A DNA stretch of 37,044 nt from an uncultured Oscillospiraceae bacterium (GTDB lineage Bacteria; Bacillota; Clostridia; Oscillospirales; Oscillospiraceae): assembly GCA_947626585.1 (NCBI GenBank), contig CANQSU010000005.1, forward strand, positions 1 to 37,044, in the 5' to 3' direction. The notes beneath the pieces were generated by a model. It was not told where the DNA came from and did not search any database. It worked only from the letters and a program-made list of their open reading frames with translations. A program made the position numbers and the translations under genes. Below are positions 15,451 through 24,482 of the stretch, piece after piece (within the stretch, counting starts at the first letter, position 1; each line of letters starts with the position of its first letter).

Positions 15451-16497
15451 ATGGCAATGGAAATGTCCTCCGAGTCGGCGGTTTGCTTCCGGTGCGGTAT
15501 GAAGTACGGCAGGCGAAAGGGAAACTTTCCGGTGAGCTATTCCGCGCTGCATAAGGGCGTTGGCTACGCGCCGATCTGCAGGGATTGCATCGACGCCATG
15601 TACAACACCTATCTGGCGCAATGTAAGGACGCCAAGATGGCGGTGCGGCAGATGTGCCGGAAGCTGGATCTATTTTGGAGCGAGTCCGTCTTTGAAACGG
15701 TGATGTCCAAGAACACCACCCGGACGGTGATGACCCAGTACATGGCGAAGATCAACTCCATCACCTTCGCGGGCAAGAGCTATGACGATTCCTTGTCCAG
15801 CGAAGGAACGCTGTGGAGTTTCGGCAAGGCGCCCGCTATGGGCCAGATCGCTCAGACGGATGCTTCCGGCCCGGACGGCCAGGCAGGCGACGGGCAGGAC
15901 GACCTATCCATCACGGAAGATGTGGTGGCCTTCTGGGGCTCCGGATACGCCCCGGCTACCTACCTGGAGCTGGAGAAGCGTTTCCAATACTGGAAGGGCC
16001 GGCTGCCGGACGGATTCGAGGTGGACATTGGCACGGAAGCGCTGCTGCGGCAGATCTGTTCCCTGGAACTGGATATCAACCGGGATCGGGCGGCGGGGAA
16101 GCCGGTGGACAAGACCACTAACCTGCTGAACACTTACATCGGAAGTCTGAATCTGAAACCCTCTCAGCGGAAGGACGGGGCGGACGGCAACATGGAGACA
16201 ACACCCTTCGGCGTGTGGATTCGGCGGTGGGAATCTCAGCGTCCGATCCCGGAGCCGGACCCGGAACTGAAAGATGTAGACGGGCTGATCCGGTACATCC
16301 ACATTTGGTTCTTCGGCCACCTGTGCAAGATGCTGGGAATCCAAAATTCCTTCTGCAAGCTCTACGAGGAAGAGATCGCCAAACGGCGGGTGGACAAGCC
16401 GGAATATAACGACGAGGATGACGACGCCTTCCTGACGGACCTGCTTGGCGAGACGCCCGACGAGGAGGGAGACGAAGAAGACGATGAGCAGATATGA
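15451..16497 (+). CDS. putative small terminase subunit with N-terminal zinc finger
   Basis: 348 residues. N-terminus has a four-cysteine zinc finger, C12-x2-C15 and C43-x2-C46; the middle is helical and the C-terminal tail is very acidic. It lies directly upstream of, and overlaps by 14 nt, the large terminase, the usual place of the small subunit that recognises packaging DNA and feeds it to the motor. Function is assigned from position and the zinc-finger look; I see no classical TerS helix-turn-helix. Ribosome binding site GGAGGCGG before ATG 15451. Confidence 0.6.
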   Translation: MAMEMSSESAVCFRCGMKYGRRKGNFPVSYSALHKGVGYAPICRDCIDAMYNTYLAQCKDAKMAVRQMCRKLDLFWSESVFETVMSKNTTRTVMTQYMAKINSITFAGKSYDDSLSSEGTLWSFGKAPAMGQIAQTDASGPDGQAGDGQDDLSITEDVVAFWGSGYAPATYLELEKRFQYWKGRLPDGFEVDIGTEALLRQICSLELDINRDRAAGKPVDKTTNLLNTYIGSLNLKPSQRKDGADGNMETTPFGVWIRRWESQRPIPEPDPELKDVDGLIRYIHIWFFGHLCKMLGIQNSFCKLYEEEIAKRRVDKPEYNDEDDDAFLTDLLGETPDEEGDEEDDEQI

Positions 16498-19400
16498 GGC
16501 GGTGCTGACCGGGGCGGCGAATTACTGCGCCTACTACCGGGCCAACCCCCACCGATTTGCCCACGACTACCTGCACCTGGATCTGCACCTGTTCCAAAAG
16601 ATCCTGCTGGTGATGATGGACTGGTCCTCCACGACCGTGTTCATCGGCAGCCGTGGTATCGGTAAAACATTTTTGAGCGCCGTATTCTGCGTAATACGGT
16701 GTATTTTGTACCCGGGTCAACTCTACGGCCCCGGCGCGATAGAAATATGCGCATGAAAACCCATTGAATTGCTGGAAAGCCCTGAGAGCCGGTCTACCAA
16801 AGCGAAGGGATGAAACAAGCCCAGGCGCGACGGTTTGAAAAAGATACGGATTGGGCAATCAGCAGCCAAGCCCCGAATAGGGGAAGGTTCAACGACTATC
16901 CCAGGGGTGGGAGTACACTTGACACAAGTGGAAGCGGTGGGCATCCGAAAGGATGATGATATAGTCTAAACGCTGCCGAAAGGCTGCGAGCATGAATTGA
17001 CGAAGATTTGCATTGCGTCAGGGACGCGAGGACAGGCTTAACAACATAGGCCCCTTTTGCGGTAACGCAAAGGTGAATATCTACTGAATTGCTGGAAAGC
17101 CCTGAGAGCCGGATGAGCCACAGCGAGAGGATGAAATATGCCTGAGTGCGACGGCTGGAGAATCATACGGATTGGGTAATCAGCAGCCAAGCTCCGAAGA
17201 GGAGAAGGTTCAACGACTATCCCGGGAGGGAGTAGCGGAACGCTTTGACGGGTTCTGCGAAGTGGTAGACACCCGTGAGGAACGGCGGGTGAAGATATAG
17301 TCTGGTCTTCATCGAAAGATGAAGTTAACATAATACGATCAATGTCCTCGAAAAGATCATGTTGGAATTGAAGCCGGAGTCGCCGGAGCTGGCCGCCGAG
17401 ATTGACGAGAAGGAGACCAAGCTCAACGGGACTAAAGCGCAAATTGTATTTAAGAACGCATCGTACATCAAAGTCGTCACAGCATCAGATTCAGCGAGAG
17501 GTAACAAAGAACGATTATTTTGTTGCCGTTTATGGCGAAGGACACAACAACCATAAAGAATAACGGGGCAAAATCGGTGAAGGCTTTACTGCTGATACCG
17601 AGATAACCTGCCGGATTGCGAAAGGCCGGGAGGTATTGTAACGAGTAGGGGCTGAACAAATATAACGTCCCCAAGAGTGTCCCGCGCCCGTGTCAATTCA
17701 GGGTGAAAATGTACTCTAATCCAGGCCGGAACAGACCGGCCGATGCAAATGGGCGAAAGCCCTGGAGCGCAGGATAAACAGCCTGCGGGTAATAACAAAT
17801 GAACAGAGCCAATCTGCTGCTGCTGGACGAATTCAGAATGATCTCCAAAGACGTGATCGACACCATCCTCCGGAAGTTCCTGACGCAAAAGAGGATGCCG
17901 CGATATGCCGAGCTGACCAAGGAACAGCGAAAGGCGGAACACGCCAAGGAGAAAAACAAAACGATGTTTTTGTCATCCGCTTAACAAAATAGGCGGCGGC
18001 CATAGGAATATGGCTGCGAAGAATACCTGTTGAATTGCTGGAACACCCCAAGAGCCATGTGCGCTACAACGTGAGGATGAGAGACGCCTGAACGTGATAG
18101 CGGCGAAAGCAGAAAGAAGCACATGGATGGCGCAAGGTTCAATCCTAAACGCTTTAGAACGGGCAATCAGCAGCCAAGCCTTGACGAGAGGAAGGTTCAA
18201 CGACTATCCCGGGAGGGAGTAGGGGCACAAGCGATCGGCGCCCCGAAGCGGCAGGCGCCCCACGGGGCGAAGATATAGTCTTTTCTATAGGGAAAGCCTA
18301 TAGGCAGAAATGCGGGCGGCATAGCGAGCCGCGCCCAAAACAAGTATTTTACTGATCACTGGAGCTACCTCAAATGCCAGGACACCTGCAAGATGATGGT
18401 AGACGACAAGAAGCACCAGTTTGTGTGCGGGCTACCGTACCAGCTCTCTCTCAGCGAGGGGCTGCTGGACGCGGAGACGGTAGCGGACGAGATGGTGGAG
18501 ACGGACTTCAACGAGATTAAGTTCCAAATGGAATATGAAGCGCTGTGGTACGGCGAATCGGACGGGGCGTTCTTTGAGTACAACTCCATCGCCAAGAACC
18601 GAAAGATCAAGTACCCCATGCTGCCGGACGAGATGGCGGCCAAAGTGGGCAACGCCCAACAGGTACGGATTCCCCCGAAGATCAACGGAGAGATTCGGAT
18701 TCTATCGGCGGATATCGCGCTGATGTCCAGCCGGAAGAATCACAACGATGCCACCTCTATCTTCATCAACCAGATGATGCCCACCAAGGCAGGGCGGTAC
18801 ACTTGCAACATTATCTACGCTGCGTCCTGCGAGGGACTGCGCACTGACGATCAGGCGCTGGAGATTCGGAAGCTCTTTGACGAGTTTGCCTGCGACTACA
18901 TGGTGCTGGACACCAACGGCCTGGGCCTGGGCGTGTACGATTGCCTGGCGCGGGATATTGTGGACGCGGAGTCCGGGGAGGTGTACCCGGCAGTATCCTG
19001 CTGCAACGACCCGGAGATGGCCCTGCGCTGCCCGGTGATTGGTGCGGAGAAGGTGGTTTGGTCCATCAAGGCCAACGCCAAGTTCAACTCCGATTGCGCC
19101 TACCTCCTCCGGGAGGGATTCCGCAGCGGGAGAATCCGACTGCTCAGCACAGAGTACGACGCGGAGGAGGCACTGGCGGATCTAAAGGGGTGCGCTTCGC
19201 TGAGCCCTGCGGAGAAGATCCAGATCCAGATGCCGTACATCAATACGACGCTGCTGGTGGACGAGCTGACAAAGCTACGCCACGAGGACGCCGGCGGCGG
19301 CAAGGTGCGCATTTACGAGCGGTCCGGGATGCGGAAGGACCGGTACTCCAGCCTGTCCTACAACTACTATGTAGCGCTGCAGCTGGAGAATAAGCTGAGC

Positions 19401-19520
19401 AAACGCATGAGCGCGAACGCGCGCGCTTCCGATATATTTGTGATCAAACCCCCGAGTCACAGAGGAAAGGCGGTGAACATTGGCGGTGGGGAAAAGAAAG
19501 GCTTCGGCTGGCACGGATGA
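16484..19520 (+). CDS. terL: terminase large subunit, five exons split by four group I introns
   Basis: DNA-packaging motor ATPase/nuclease. Exons: 16484-16717, 17000-17038, 17338-17502, 17802-17981, 18345-19520; joined they encode 597 residues in one frame, every intron in phase 0. Walker A GSRGIGKT at 55-62 ends in exon 1; Walker B LLLLDEF (D155, E156) opens exon 4; the RNase H-like nuclease lies in exon 5, with LSADIAL and VLDTNGLG acidic strands. Each exon ends in T and each intron in G, as group I splicing requires. Exon 2 is only 13 codons. Without splicing the product would be ~90 residues. The last exon overlaps the portal gene by 41 nt. Confidence 0.92.
16718..16999 (+). other. group I intron 1 in terL
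   Basis: 282 nt between GGT (Gly78) and ACG (Thr79). Shows the core blocks TTGAATTGCTGGAAA, CAATCAGCAGCCAAGC, CAACGACTATCCC (16891-16903) and GATATAGTCT (about 16958-16967). P7 pairs GACTAT with ATAGTC. No open reading frame. Ends in G. Confidence 0.9.
17039..17337 (+). other. group I intron 2 in terL
   Basis: 299 nt beginning TAACAACATAGG after Ala91. Same family as intron 1: CAATCAGCAGCCAAGC, CAACGACTATCCC (17211-17223), GAAGATATAGTCT (17291-17303). P7 GACTAT/ATAGTC. No ORF. Confidence 0.9.
17503..17801 (+). other. group I intron 3 in terL, divergent type
   Basis: 299 nt between Gly146 and Asn147, right before the Walker B strand. It lacks the blocks shared by the other introns, but has an R/S-like pair: AAGAGTGTCCC (about 17671-17681) with AAAATGTACTCT (about 17705-17716), so P7 is AGAGTG/TACTCT. 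Ends in G after a T-ending exon is not shown by its flank as strictly as for the others, but frame continuity is exact. No ORF. Confidence 0.7.
17982..18344 (+). other. group I intron 4 in terL
   Basis: 363 nt beginning TAACAAAATAGG after Ala206, ending AAG. Contains TTGAATTGCTGGAA, CAATCAGCAGCCAAGC, TTCAACGACTATCCC (about 18196-18210) and GAAGATATAGTC (about 18269-18280). Has an extra peripheral region compared with introns 1 and 2. No ORF. Confidence 0.9.
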
Positions 19521-20994
19521 CCAGCACAAGAAAAAGGCGGAGGACTTTGCCGGAATGTTTGGGCTCTCCCGCCGGTTCGCGATTTTGAACAGGCTGATCA
19601 CCCGGGACCTGAACAACAACACCAGCCGTCCCGTCTTCGCGCTGTACTCCAAGGACGATATCCAGAAGTATCTGGCAGACCCTTACACCTACGAGAAGCA
19701 GCTGCGGGACGCCATCATCTACATCTACGGGGCCAGCAGCCACTTCCGGCGGCTGATCCAATACTTTGTGGGGCTGTCTGACTTTGCCTATGTGGTGGAG
19801 CCCCTCCGGATCGATCCGCAGAAGGTTAACCAGAAGACCTTGCGGAATAACTACCGGAAGGTCACGTCAATGCTCGCCTCCATGGGCATCAAGACCCAGC
19901 TTCCCAAGATCTTGAAGGTCTGCCTGCGGGAGGATGTGTTCTACGGAACCATTTGGGCGACCAGCGACAACATCACCATCCAGAGGCTCCCGTCGGATTT
20001 CTGCGCCATTTCCTCCATCGAAGGGAATGTGCTGAACGTGACCTTCAACTTCACCTACTTCGACACCAGGCCGGAGATGCTGGACTTCTACCCCCAGGAG
20101 TTCAGGACCAAATACCAGGTCTACCGGAAGAACCGGCTGACAAGCTGGATCGAGCTGGATTCCCCAACATCCTTTGCGGTAAAGTGCAACGACGATATTC
20201 TGGACTACGCTCTGCCACCCTTTGCCGGGCTGCTGCGGGAGCTGTACGACATCGAAGACTACAAGCAGCTCAAGCTGTCCAAGACGGATCTGGAGAATTA
20301 CGCCATGCTGGCCATGCAGATCCCCATGGACAAAAACGGCGGCTGGGGTATCGACCTGGACAAGGCCAAGGAGTTCTGGTCCAACCTGGACGCGGTGACA
20401 CCGGAGGAGATCGGCACGGTGCTGACGCCTATGGAGATCAAAAAGATCAGTTTCGAGAAGGCGAACACCGGAGACACGGACACGGTGGCGGAGGCGGAGA
20501 AGCATATGTTCACGGCGGCGGGCGTGTCCTCGCTGCTTTTTAATAACGAGAAGGCTTCTGCCAACGCTCTGCTGCTCTCCATCAAGGCAGACCAGGCCAT
20601 CACCTACGGCATTGTGAAGAACATCGGAGACGCCATCAACCGCTTTTTGCAGGCGCAGAGCTACGGAAAGAACTTCCGGGTGAACTTCATGGATGTGTCC
20701 GCCTACAACCGGGATGAGGTTGGCGCGGCCTACCTAAAGGCGGCGTCCTACGGGCTGCCCACCATCTCCATGTACGCCGCTTCCCAGGGCTTGGAGCAGG
20801 AGAGCATCGACTCCATGAGCTTCCTGGAAACCCAGGTGCTGGGGCTGCAAAAGATGTTCAAGCCCATTCAAAGCTCCACCCAGATGAGCGCCTCCGACCT
20901 AGAGAGCAAAGGCGCCACGGACGAGGGCGGCGCCCCCACCAAGGGCGTTGGAGAGATCACGGAATCCGGCGAACAGAACCAGGAGGACGCCTGA
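19480..20994 (+). CDS. portal protein
   Basis: 504 residues from TTG 19480, overlapping terL. Position between large terminase and protease, length, and composition (long helical stem segments, N-terminal basic tail, disordered acidic C-terminus) identify the dodecameric portal through which DNA is packaged and to which the neck attaches. Internal features: aromatic-rich strands around residues 160-220 and a long helix-rich clip/stem part ~240-420. Specific catalytic residues are not expected. A small gene starts on its stop codon (TGATG). Confidence 0.85.
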   Translation: MAVGKRKASAGTDDQHKKKAEDFAGMFGLSRRFAILNRLITRDLNNNTSRPVFALYSKDDIQKYLADPYTYEKQLRDAIIYIYGASSHFRRLIQYFVGLSDFAYVVEPLRIDPQKVNQKTLRNNYRKVTSMLASMGIKTQLPKILKVCLREDVFYGTIWATSDNITIQRLPSDFCAISSIEGNVLNVTFNFTYFDTRPEMLDFYPQEFRTKYQVYRKNRLTSWIELDSPTSFAVKCNDDILDYALPPFAGLLRELYDIEDYKQLKLSKTDLENYAMLAMQIPMDKNGGWGIDLDKAKEFWSNLDAVTPEEIGTVLTPMEIKKISFEKANTGDTDTVAEAEKHMFTAAGVSSLLFNNEKASANALLLSIKADQAITYGIVKNIGDAINRFLQAQSYGKNFRVNFMDVSAYNRDEVGAAYLKAASYGLPTISMYAASQGLEQESIDSMSFLETQVLGLQKMFKPIQSSTQMSASDLESKGATDEGGAPTKGVGEITESGEQNQEDA

Positions 20995-21173
20995 TGGAAA
21001 ATATAATCTACGTTTTTTCGGAAGAGGACAGGGACCACATGAAGGAGCTGGGCTACAAGCTCCTGAAGGAGGACGAGCGCAACCAAGTTTACGCCTTCGC
21101 CGCCAAGGCGGAGCCGGGGCTGGAGGAGCTGGAAAAGATCCCCTTTGTACTGTCCAACATTCTTACATTTTAA
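20994..21173 (+). CDS. small hypothetical protein after portal
   Basis: 59 residues (ATG 20994 to TAA 21173), starting on the portal stop with a one-base ATGA-type overlap and an AGGAGG at about 20980-20986. One short alpha/beta domain with an acidic helical start. Translational coupling to portal makes it very likely real. A similar small ORF follows portal genes in related phages, function unknown. Confidence 0.65.
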   Translation: MENIIYVFSEEDRDHMKELGYKLLKEDERNQVYAFAAKAEPGLEELEKIPFVLSNILTF

Positions 21174-21215
21174 GAACCGCCCCTGCATGAATCGCTCTCG
21201 TGCGGGGGCGTTCTG
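21174..21215 (+). terminator. GC-rich hairpin between portal and protease units
   Basis: CCGCCCCTGCA pairs with TGCGGGGGCG across a ~13-nt loop. Only TT follows, so it is a weak terminator or an mRNA-stability hairpin. The protease ribosome binding site AGGAGG comes right after. Confidence 0.5.
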
Positions 21216-21228
21216 ATAGGAGGTTGAG

Positions 21229-22812
21229 ATGAGGGACGTTTTAGAGCTGAAATACGCATCGTCCTTGACCGAGATCTGCGAGGTGAACGAATCCTTCGAC
21301 CGGGGGGTGCTGCGGGTGTGCTACCCGGGCAAGAACCAGAATGGGTCCAACATCCCCAAAGAAGTGATTGAGCGCTGCCTGAAGACCATCTACAACTGCC
21401 CGGTGGTGTGCCACTACGACCGGGAGACGGACAGCCTGGGCGGCCATGACATGGAGCTGGTGAAGACCAGCAGCGGGGATCTGCGGCTGGTAAACCTGAC
21501 CCAGCCTGTAGGCGTGGTGCCGGAGAGCGCCAAGGCCTGGTTCGAGAACTACCAGGAGGAAGACGGCACCGTTCACGAGTACCTGTACACGGAGGTTCTG
21601 CTGTGGAAACGGCAGGAGGCGTACCGGAAGATCAAGCGGGACGGCATCACCGCCCATTCCATGGAGATCGCCGTGAAGAAGGGCAGGACGGCGGATGGCG
21701 TGTACGACATCGAAGACTTTGAGTTCACCGCCTTCGCGCTGATTGGCGTGGAGCCCTGCTACGAGTCCTCCGCCCTGGAGGTGTTCTCCAACCAGGACTT
21801 CAAGCGGCAGATGGGGGAGATGATGCGGGAGCTGAAGGAGACATTCTCAGCGGTCAATTCCTTGACAAAGGATCAACATATTGACAAAAGCAACGACTCT
21901 ACGAAAGGAGGAAATCAGGTATTGGACCAAAAGAACGAACTGCTCAAAAAGTACGGCATTGAAGATGTCGCTGCCCTTGACTTTTCCATCGACGAGCTGA
22001 CCATCGAGGAGCTGGCGGCGAAGCTGGAGGCAGCGCTTGGCGCGTTGAAGGACGGCGTAGAGCCCGCGCCCGCCCCGGAAAAGCCGGAGGAGACGCCGGA
22101 GGATCAGCACTTTGAGCTGACGCGCAATCTGGTGCAGGAGATCCAGCGAGCGCTGAGCGCGGAGAAGACACCCTGCCAGTGGGCCTGCGACCACCGCCTG
22201 ATGGAGCGGTACTGCTACGAAGACTACGACCAGGAAAAGGCCGAGGTGTACTGCTGGGACACTACCGACTGGCTGCTCTACGGCTTTACCTACGCCATGG
22301 ATGGGGACAGCGTGAAGATCGACTTCGGCAGCAAGCAGCGAAAGAAGTACGCCATCGTGGACTTTACGGATGGGGAGCAGGGCTCTCCCTTCGCGGAGTT
22401 TTTCAACAAGATGAGCGACGAGCTGACCCGGTACGCCGGTCTGGACGCCAAGCACCAGGAAGATGAGAACAGCTTGAAGGCGCTGCGCTGCGAGCTGGAC
22501 GACCTCAGAGCCTTTAAGGCGGGCGTGGAGGAACAGACTGCCAAGGCGGAGCGGGCGGAAGTGATGGACAAATTCCACGATCTGGACGGGCAGGAAGCCT
22601 TCGAGAAGCTGCGGGACGAGTGCATGAACTACGACCTGGAGACGCTGGAGGAAAAGTGCTACGCCATCCGGGGCCGGAACAGCTCCAACAGGAAATTCTC
22701 CCTGGACGAAAAGTCGCCCAAGATCAAGATCGACAAACACGACAAAGCAGACGAATCCGATGAACCCTACGGCGGCGTTGTACGCAAGTACATCCCCCAG
22801 GGTTCGATTTAA
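21229..22812 (+). CDS. capsid maturation protease with C-terminal scaffold
   Basis: 527 residues. Residues ~1-195 match the phage prohead protease type that opens with a G-VLRVCYPGKN-type strand, has NCPVVCHYDRETD and GGHD segments, TQPVGVVPE, WKRQEAY, SMEI and FTAFALIGVEPC; the H and S residues in HDME and HSMEI are the likely catalytic pair of this serine-protease family. The remainder is helical, charged and proline-poor, as scaffolds are. It would cleave scaffold and capsid tails in the prohead. A second start site for the scaffold alone is listed separately. Confidence 0.85.
   Translation: MRDVLELKYASSLTEICEVNESFDRGVLRVCYPGKNQNGSNIPKEVIERCLKTIYNCPVVCHYDRETDSLGGHDMELVKTSSGDLRLVNLTQPVGVVPESAKAWFENYQEEDGTVHEYLYTEVLLWKRQEAYRKIKRDGITAHSMEIAVKKGRTADGVYDIEDFEFTAFALIGVEPCYESSALEVFSNQDFKRQMGEMMRELKETFSAVNSLTKDQHIDKSNDSTKGGNQVLDQKNELLKKYGIEDVAALDFSIDELTIEELAAKLEAALGALKDGVEPAPAPEKPEETPEDQHFELTRNLVQEIQRALSAEKTPCQWACDHRLMERYCYEDYDQEKAEVYCWDTTDWLLYGFTYAMDGDSVKIDFGSKQRKKYAIVDFTDGEQGSPFAEFFNKMSDELTRYAGLDAKHQEDENSLKALRCELDDLRAFKAGVEEQTAKAERAEVMDKFHDLDGQEAFEKLRDECMNYDLETLEEKCYAIRGRNSSNRKFSLDEKSPKIKIDKHDKADESDEPYGGVVRKYIPQGSI
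21904..22812 (+). CDS. nested scaffold protein from an internal start
   Basis: Inside the protease gene, AAAGGAGG (21904-21911) lies 10 nt before an in-frame TTG at 21922. Initiation there would give a 296-residue scaffold alone (start at residue 232 of the full protein). This mirrors lambda C/Nu3. The region between ~200 and 232 is a low-complexity linker, a sensible domain boundary. Confidence 0.6.
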   Translation, partial: KGGNQVLDQKNELLKKYGIEDVAALDFSIDELTIEELAAKLEAALGALKDGVEPAPAPEKPEETPEDQHFELTRNLVQEIQRALSAEKTPCQWACDHRLMERYCYEDYDQEKAEVYCWDTTDWLLYGFTYAMDGDSVKIDFGSKQRKKYAIVDFTDGEQGSPFAEFFNKMSDELTRYAGLDAKHQEDENSLKALRCELDDLRAFKAGVEEQTAKAERAEVMDKFHDLDGQEAFEKLRDECMNYDLETLEEKCYAIRGRNSSNRKFSLDEKSPKIKIDKHDKADESDEPYGGVVRKYIPQGSI

Positions 22813-22832
22813 TTTTGAGGAGGTAATGAAAT

Positions 22833-23375
22833 ATGTCCAATGAGGCAAAGCACGCGGTCGTTCGCACCGACCTGATGTACGGGACGGATGTGCGCTCCGG
22901 CCTGGTGTCCGTGCGGTACATGGGTTCCGGCGGCGAAACCCCCACCAACATCGACAATGGCAACGTCCTGAAGCTGAAGGGCCTGATGGAGGGCGAGCGG
23001 GAGATCTTCGTGGGCGTGGACGTGGCCGTGAACGATCCGCTGAAGGATATTGTTCTGGTCGCGACTCCCGAGGTCATGTATGACGAGCGGAAGCGCAATC
23101 TGGACGAGTTCGAGAACGAGGCTGGCCGGACCGCCCGGGGCTACCACCTGCACGACGGAGATATCGTCAGCCTGACCCAGCCGGCATTTGCCGACGAGAC
23201 CGCCCCCGCTGTGAATGACATCGTGGAGCTGGCCGCCGGTACCAAGCTGAAGGCTGTGAGGTCCGCGACTTCCGGCTCTACCACAGTCGGCAAGATCATC
23301 GCCGTGGACGTTGTGGGCCGGTACACCTACTACGTCATCCAGGTTGGCGAGGCTGCCGCCGCTGCCGGTGAATAA
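22833..23375 (+). CDS. capsid decoration-like protein
   Basis: 180 residues, beta-rich and glycine/valine-rich, behind TGAGGAGG. Sits between protease-scaffold and major capsid protein, the usual place of the head-decoration or stabilisation protein. A C-terminal Ala-rich tail (AAAAAGE). Family not certain; function assigned from position. Confidence 0.65.
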   Translation: MSNEAKHAVVRTDLMYGTDVRSGLVSVRYMGSGGETPTNIDNGNVLKLKGLMEGEREIFVGVDVAVNDPLKDIVLVATPEVMYDERKRNLDEFENEAGRTARGYHLHDGDIVSLTQPAFADETAPAVNDIVELAAGTKLKAVRSATSGSTTVGKIIAVDVVGRYTYYVIQVGEAAAAAGE

Positions 23376-23413
23376 TTCGCTGGGGCGACATTTTACAAGG
23401 AGGAAAACGCAAA

Positions 23414-24427
23414 ATGAATAACATCGACGATATCGTCAAGCTAGGCATCGATGGGTTCCGGGGCAAGGTCGAGAAGTATTCCGTCGGCCAGAGTCAGGAA
23501 GCCCTGCGCCAGGCGCTGATCGAAGCCAACAACGGCAAGACCTACCTGGATATCCGAGATATCCGGGACGGCAAGTGCGTCGGCCTGTTCTCCATCATCG
23601 AGCAGATCCTGAGCGTGACTGTGGTGGAAGGTCTGCAGGGTGACGAATACTTCAACAGCTTTGTGGAGTTCCGCAACGTGGCCCAGGGTGATTCCCCCGA
23701 ATTTGTTACGGAGGACTACGACCTGTATGTGGTAGCCGAGGTTGCCGACGGCACCCAGGGCATCCGCCGTCAGCGGCTGAGCGGTTCCACCTCCACCACC
23801 ATCCCCACCTCCATGAAGGCGGTCCGCATCTACGAGGAGCTGAACCGGGTCCTTGCCGGTCGGGTGGACTTCAACACCTTTATCACCCGGGTGTCCGAGT
23901 CCTTCCGCCAGCAGCTGCTCAACGACACCTATGCCTTGTGGGGCGGCGCCACTGCCGACCAGTTCGGCGGCGAGACCTACTTCCCCCAGGCCGGCGCCTT
24001 CGACGAGGACGAGCTGCTGGATCTGGTTGCCCATGTGGAAGCTGCCGCCGGCGGCAAGCCCGCCACCATCGTTGGCACCAAGAAGGCTCTGCGGAAGATC
24101 AAGGAGAGCATCGACAGCGACGGCGCCAAGGACGAGCTCCACGCGATGGGCTACGCCGGCAAGTTCTACGGCACGCCCGTGGCCGTGGTGCCTCAGCGCT
24201 ACAAGGTGGGCACCACCGACTTCATTATGGCCGACGACTATGTGACCGTGATCGCCGGCGACTCCAAGCCCATCAAGGTGGTCTACGAGGGCGATCCTCT
24301 GGTCCTGCTTGGCAACCCCATGACCAACGCGGACCTGACCCAGGAGTACCTGTATGCCGAGAAGTACGGCATGGGCATCCTGCTGGCCGGTCGGAACACC
24401 GGCATTGGCCGCTACGAGATGACCTAA
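23414..24427 (+). CDS. major capsid protein
   Basis: 337 residues, strong ribosome binding site AAGGAGG, highly biased codon use as expected for a very abundant protein. HK97-like layout: helical N-terminal arm, long spine-helix region, beta-rich P- and A-domains with VVPQRYKVGTTDFIMADD and a C-terminal NTGIGRYEMT. It follows protease and decoration genes and is followed by a terminator-like hairpin. The assignment rests on context and composition. Confidence 0.87.
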   Translation: MNNIDDIVKLGIDGFRGKVEKYSVGQSQEALRQALIEANNGKTYLDIRDIRDGKCVGLFSIIEQILSVTVVEGLQGDEYFNSFVEFRNVAQGDSPEFVTEDYDLYVVAEVADGTQGIRRQRLSGSTSTTIPTSMKAVRIYEELNRVLAGRVDFNTFITRVSESFRQQLLNDTYALWGGATADQFGGETYFPQAGAFDEDELLDLVAHVEAAAGGKPATIVGTKKALRKIKESIDSDGAKDELHAMGYAGKFYGTPVAVVPQRYKVGTTDFIMADDYVTVIAGDSKPIKVVYEGDPLVLLGNPMTNADLTQEYLYAEKYGMGILLAGRNTGIGRYEMT

Positions 24428-24439
24428 GCATCTACATAC

Positions 24440-24461
24440 GCCCGGCGGAACACCGCCGGGC
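24440..24461 (+). terminator. strong hairpin after the major capsid gene
   Basis: GCCCGGCGG / CCGCCGGGC with AACA loop, 9 bp all strong. Short TTG follows, so partial termination or mRNA protection, keeping capsid mRNA high relative to downstream genes. Confidence 0.65.
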
Positions 24462-24482
24462 TTGAAAGAAAGGATATGAACT

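Noticed and set aside
16717..18344. Insertion sequence or IStron in the terminase gene
   Set aside because: Core blocks resemble group I parts of IStrons, but no transposase or TnpB reading frame and no terminal repeats are present.
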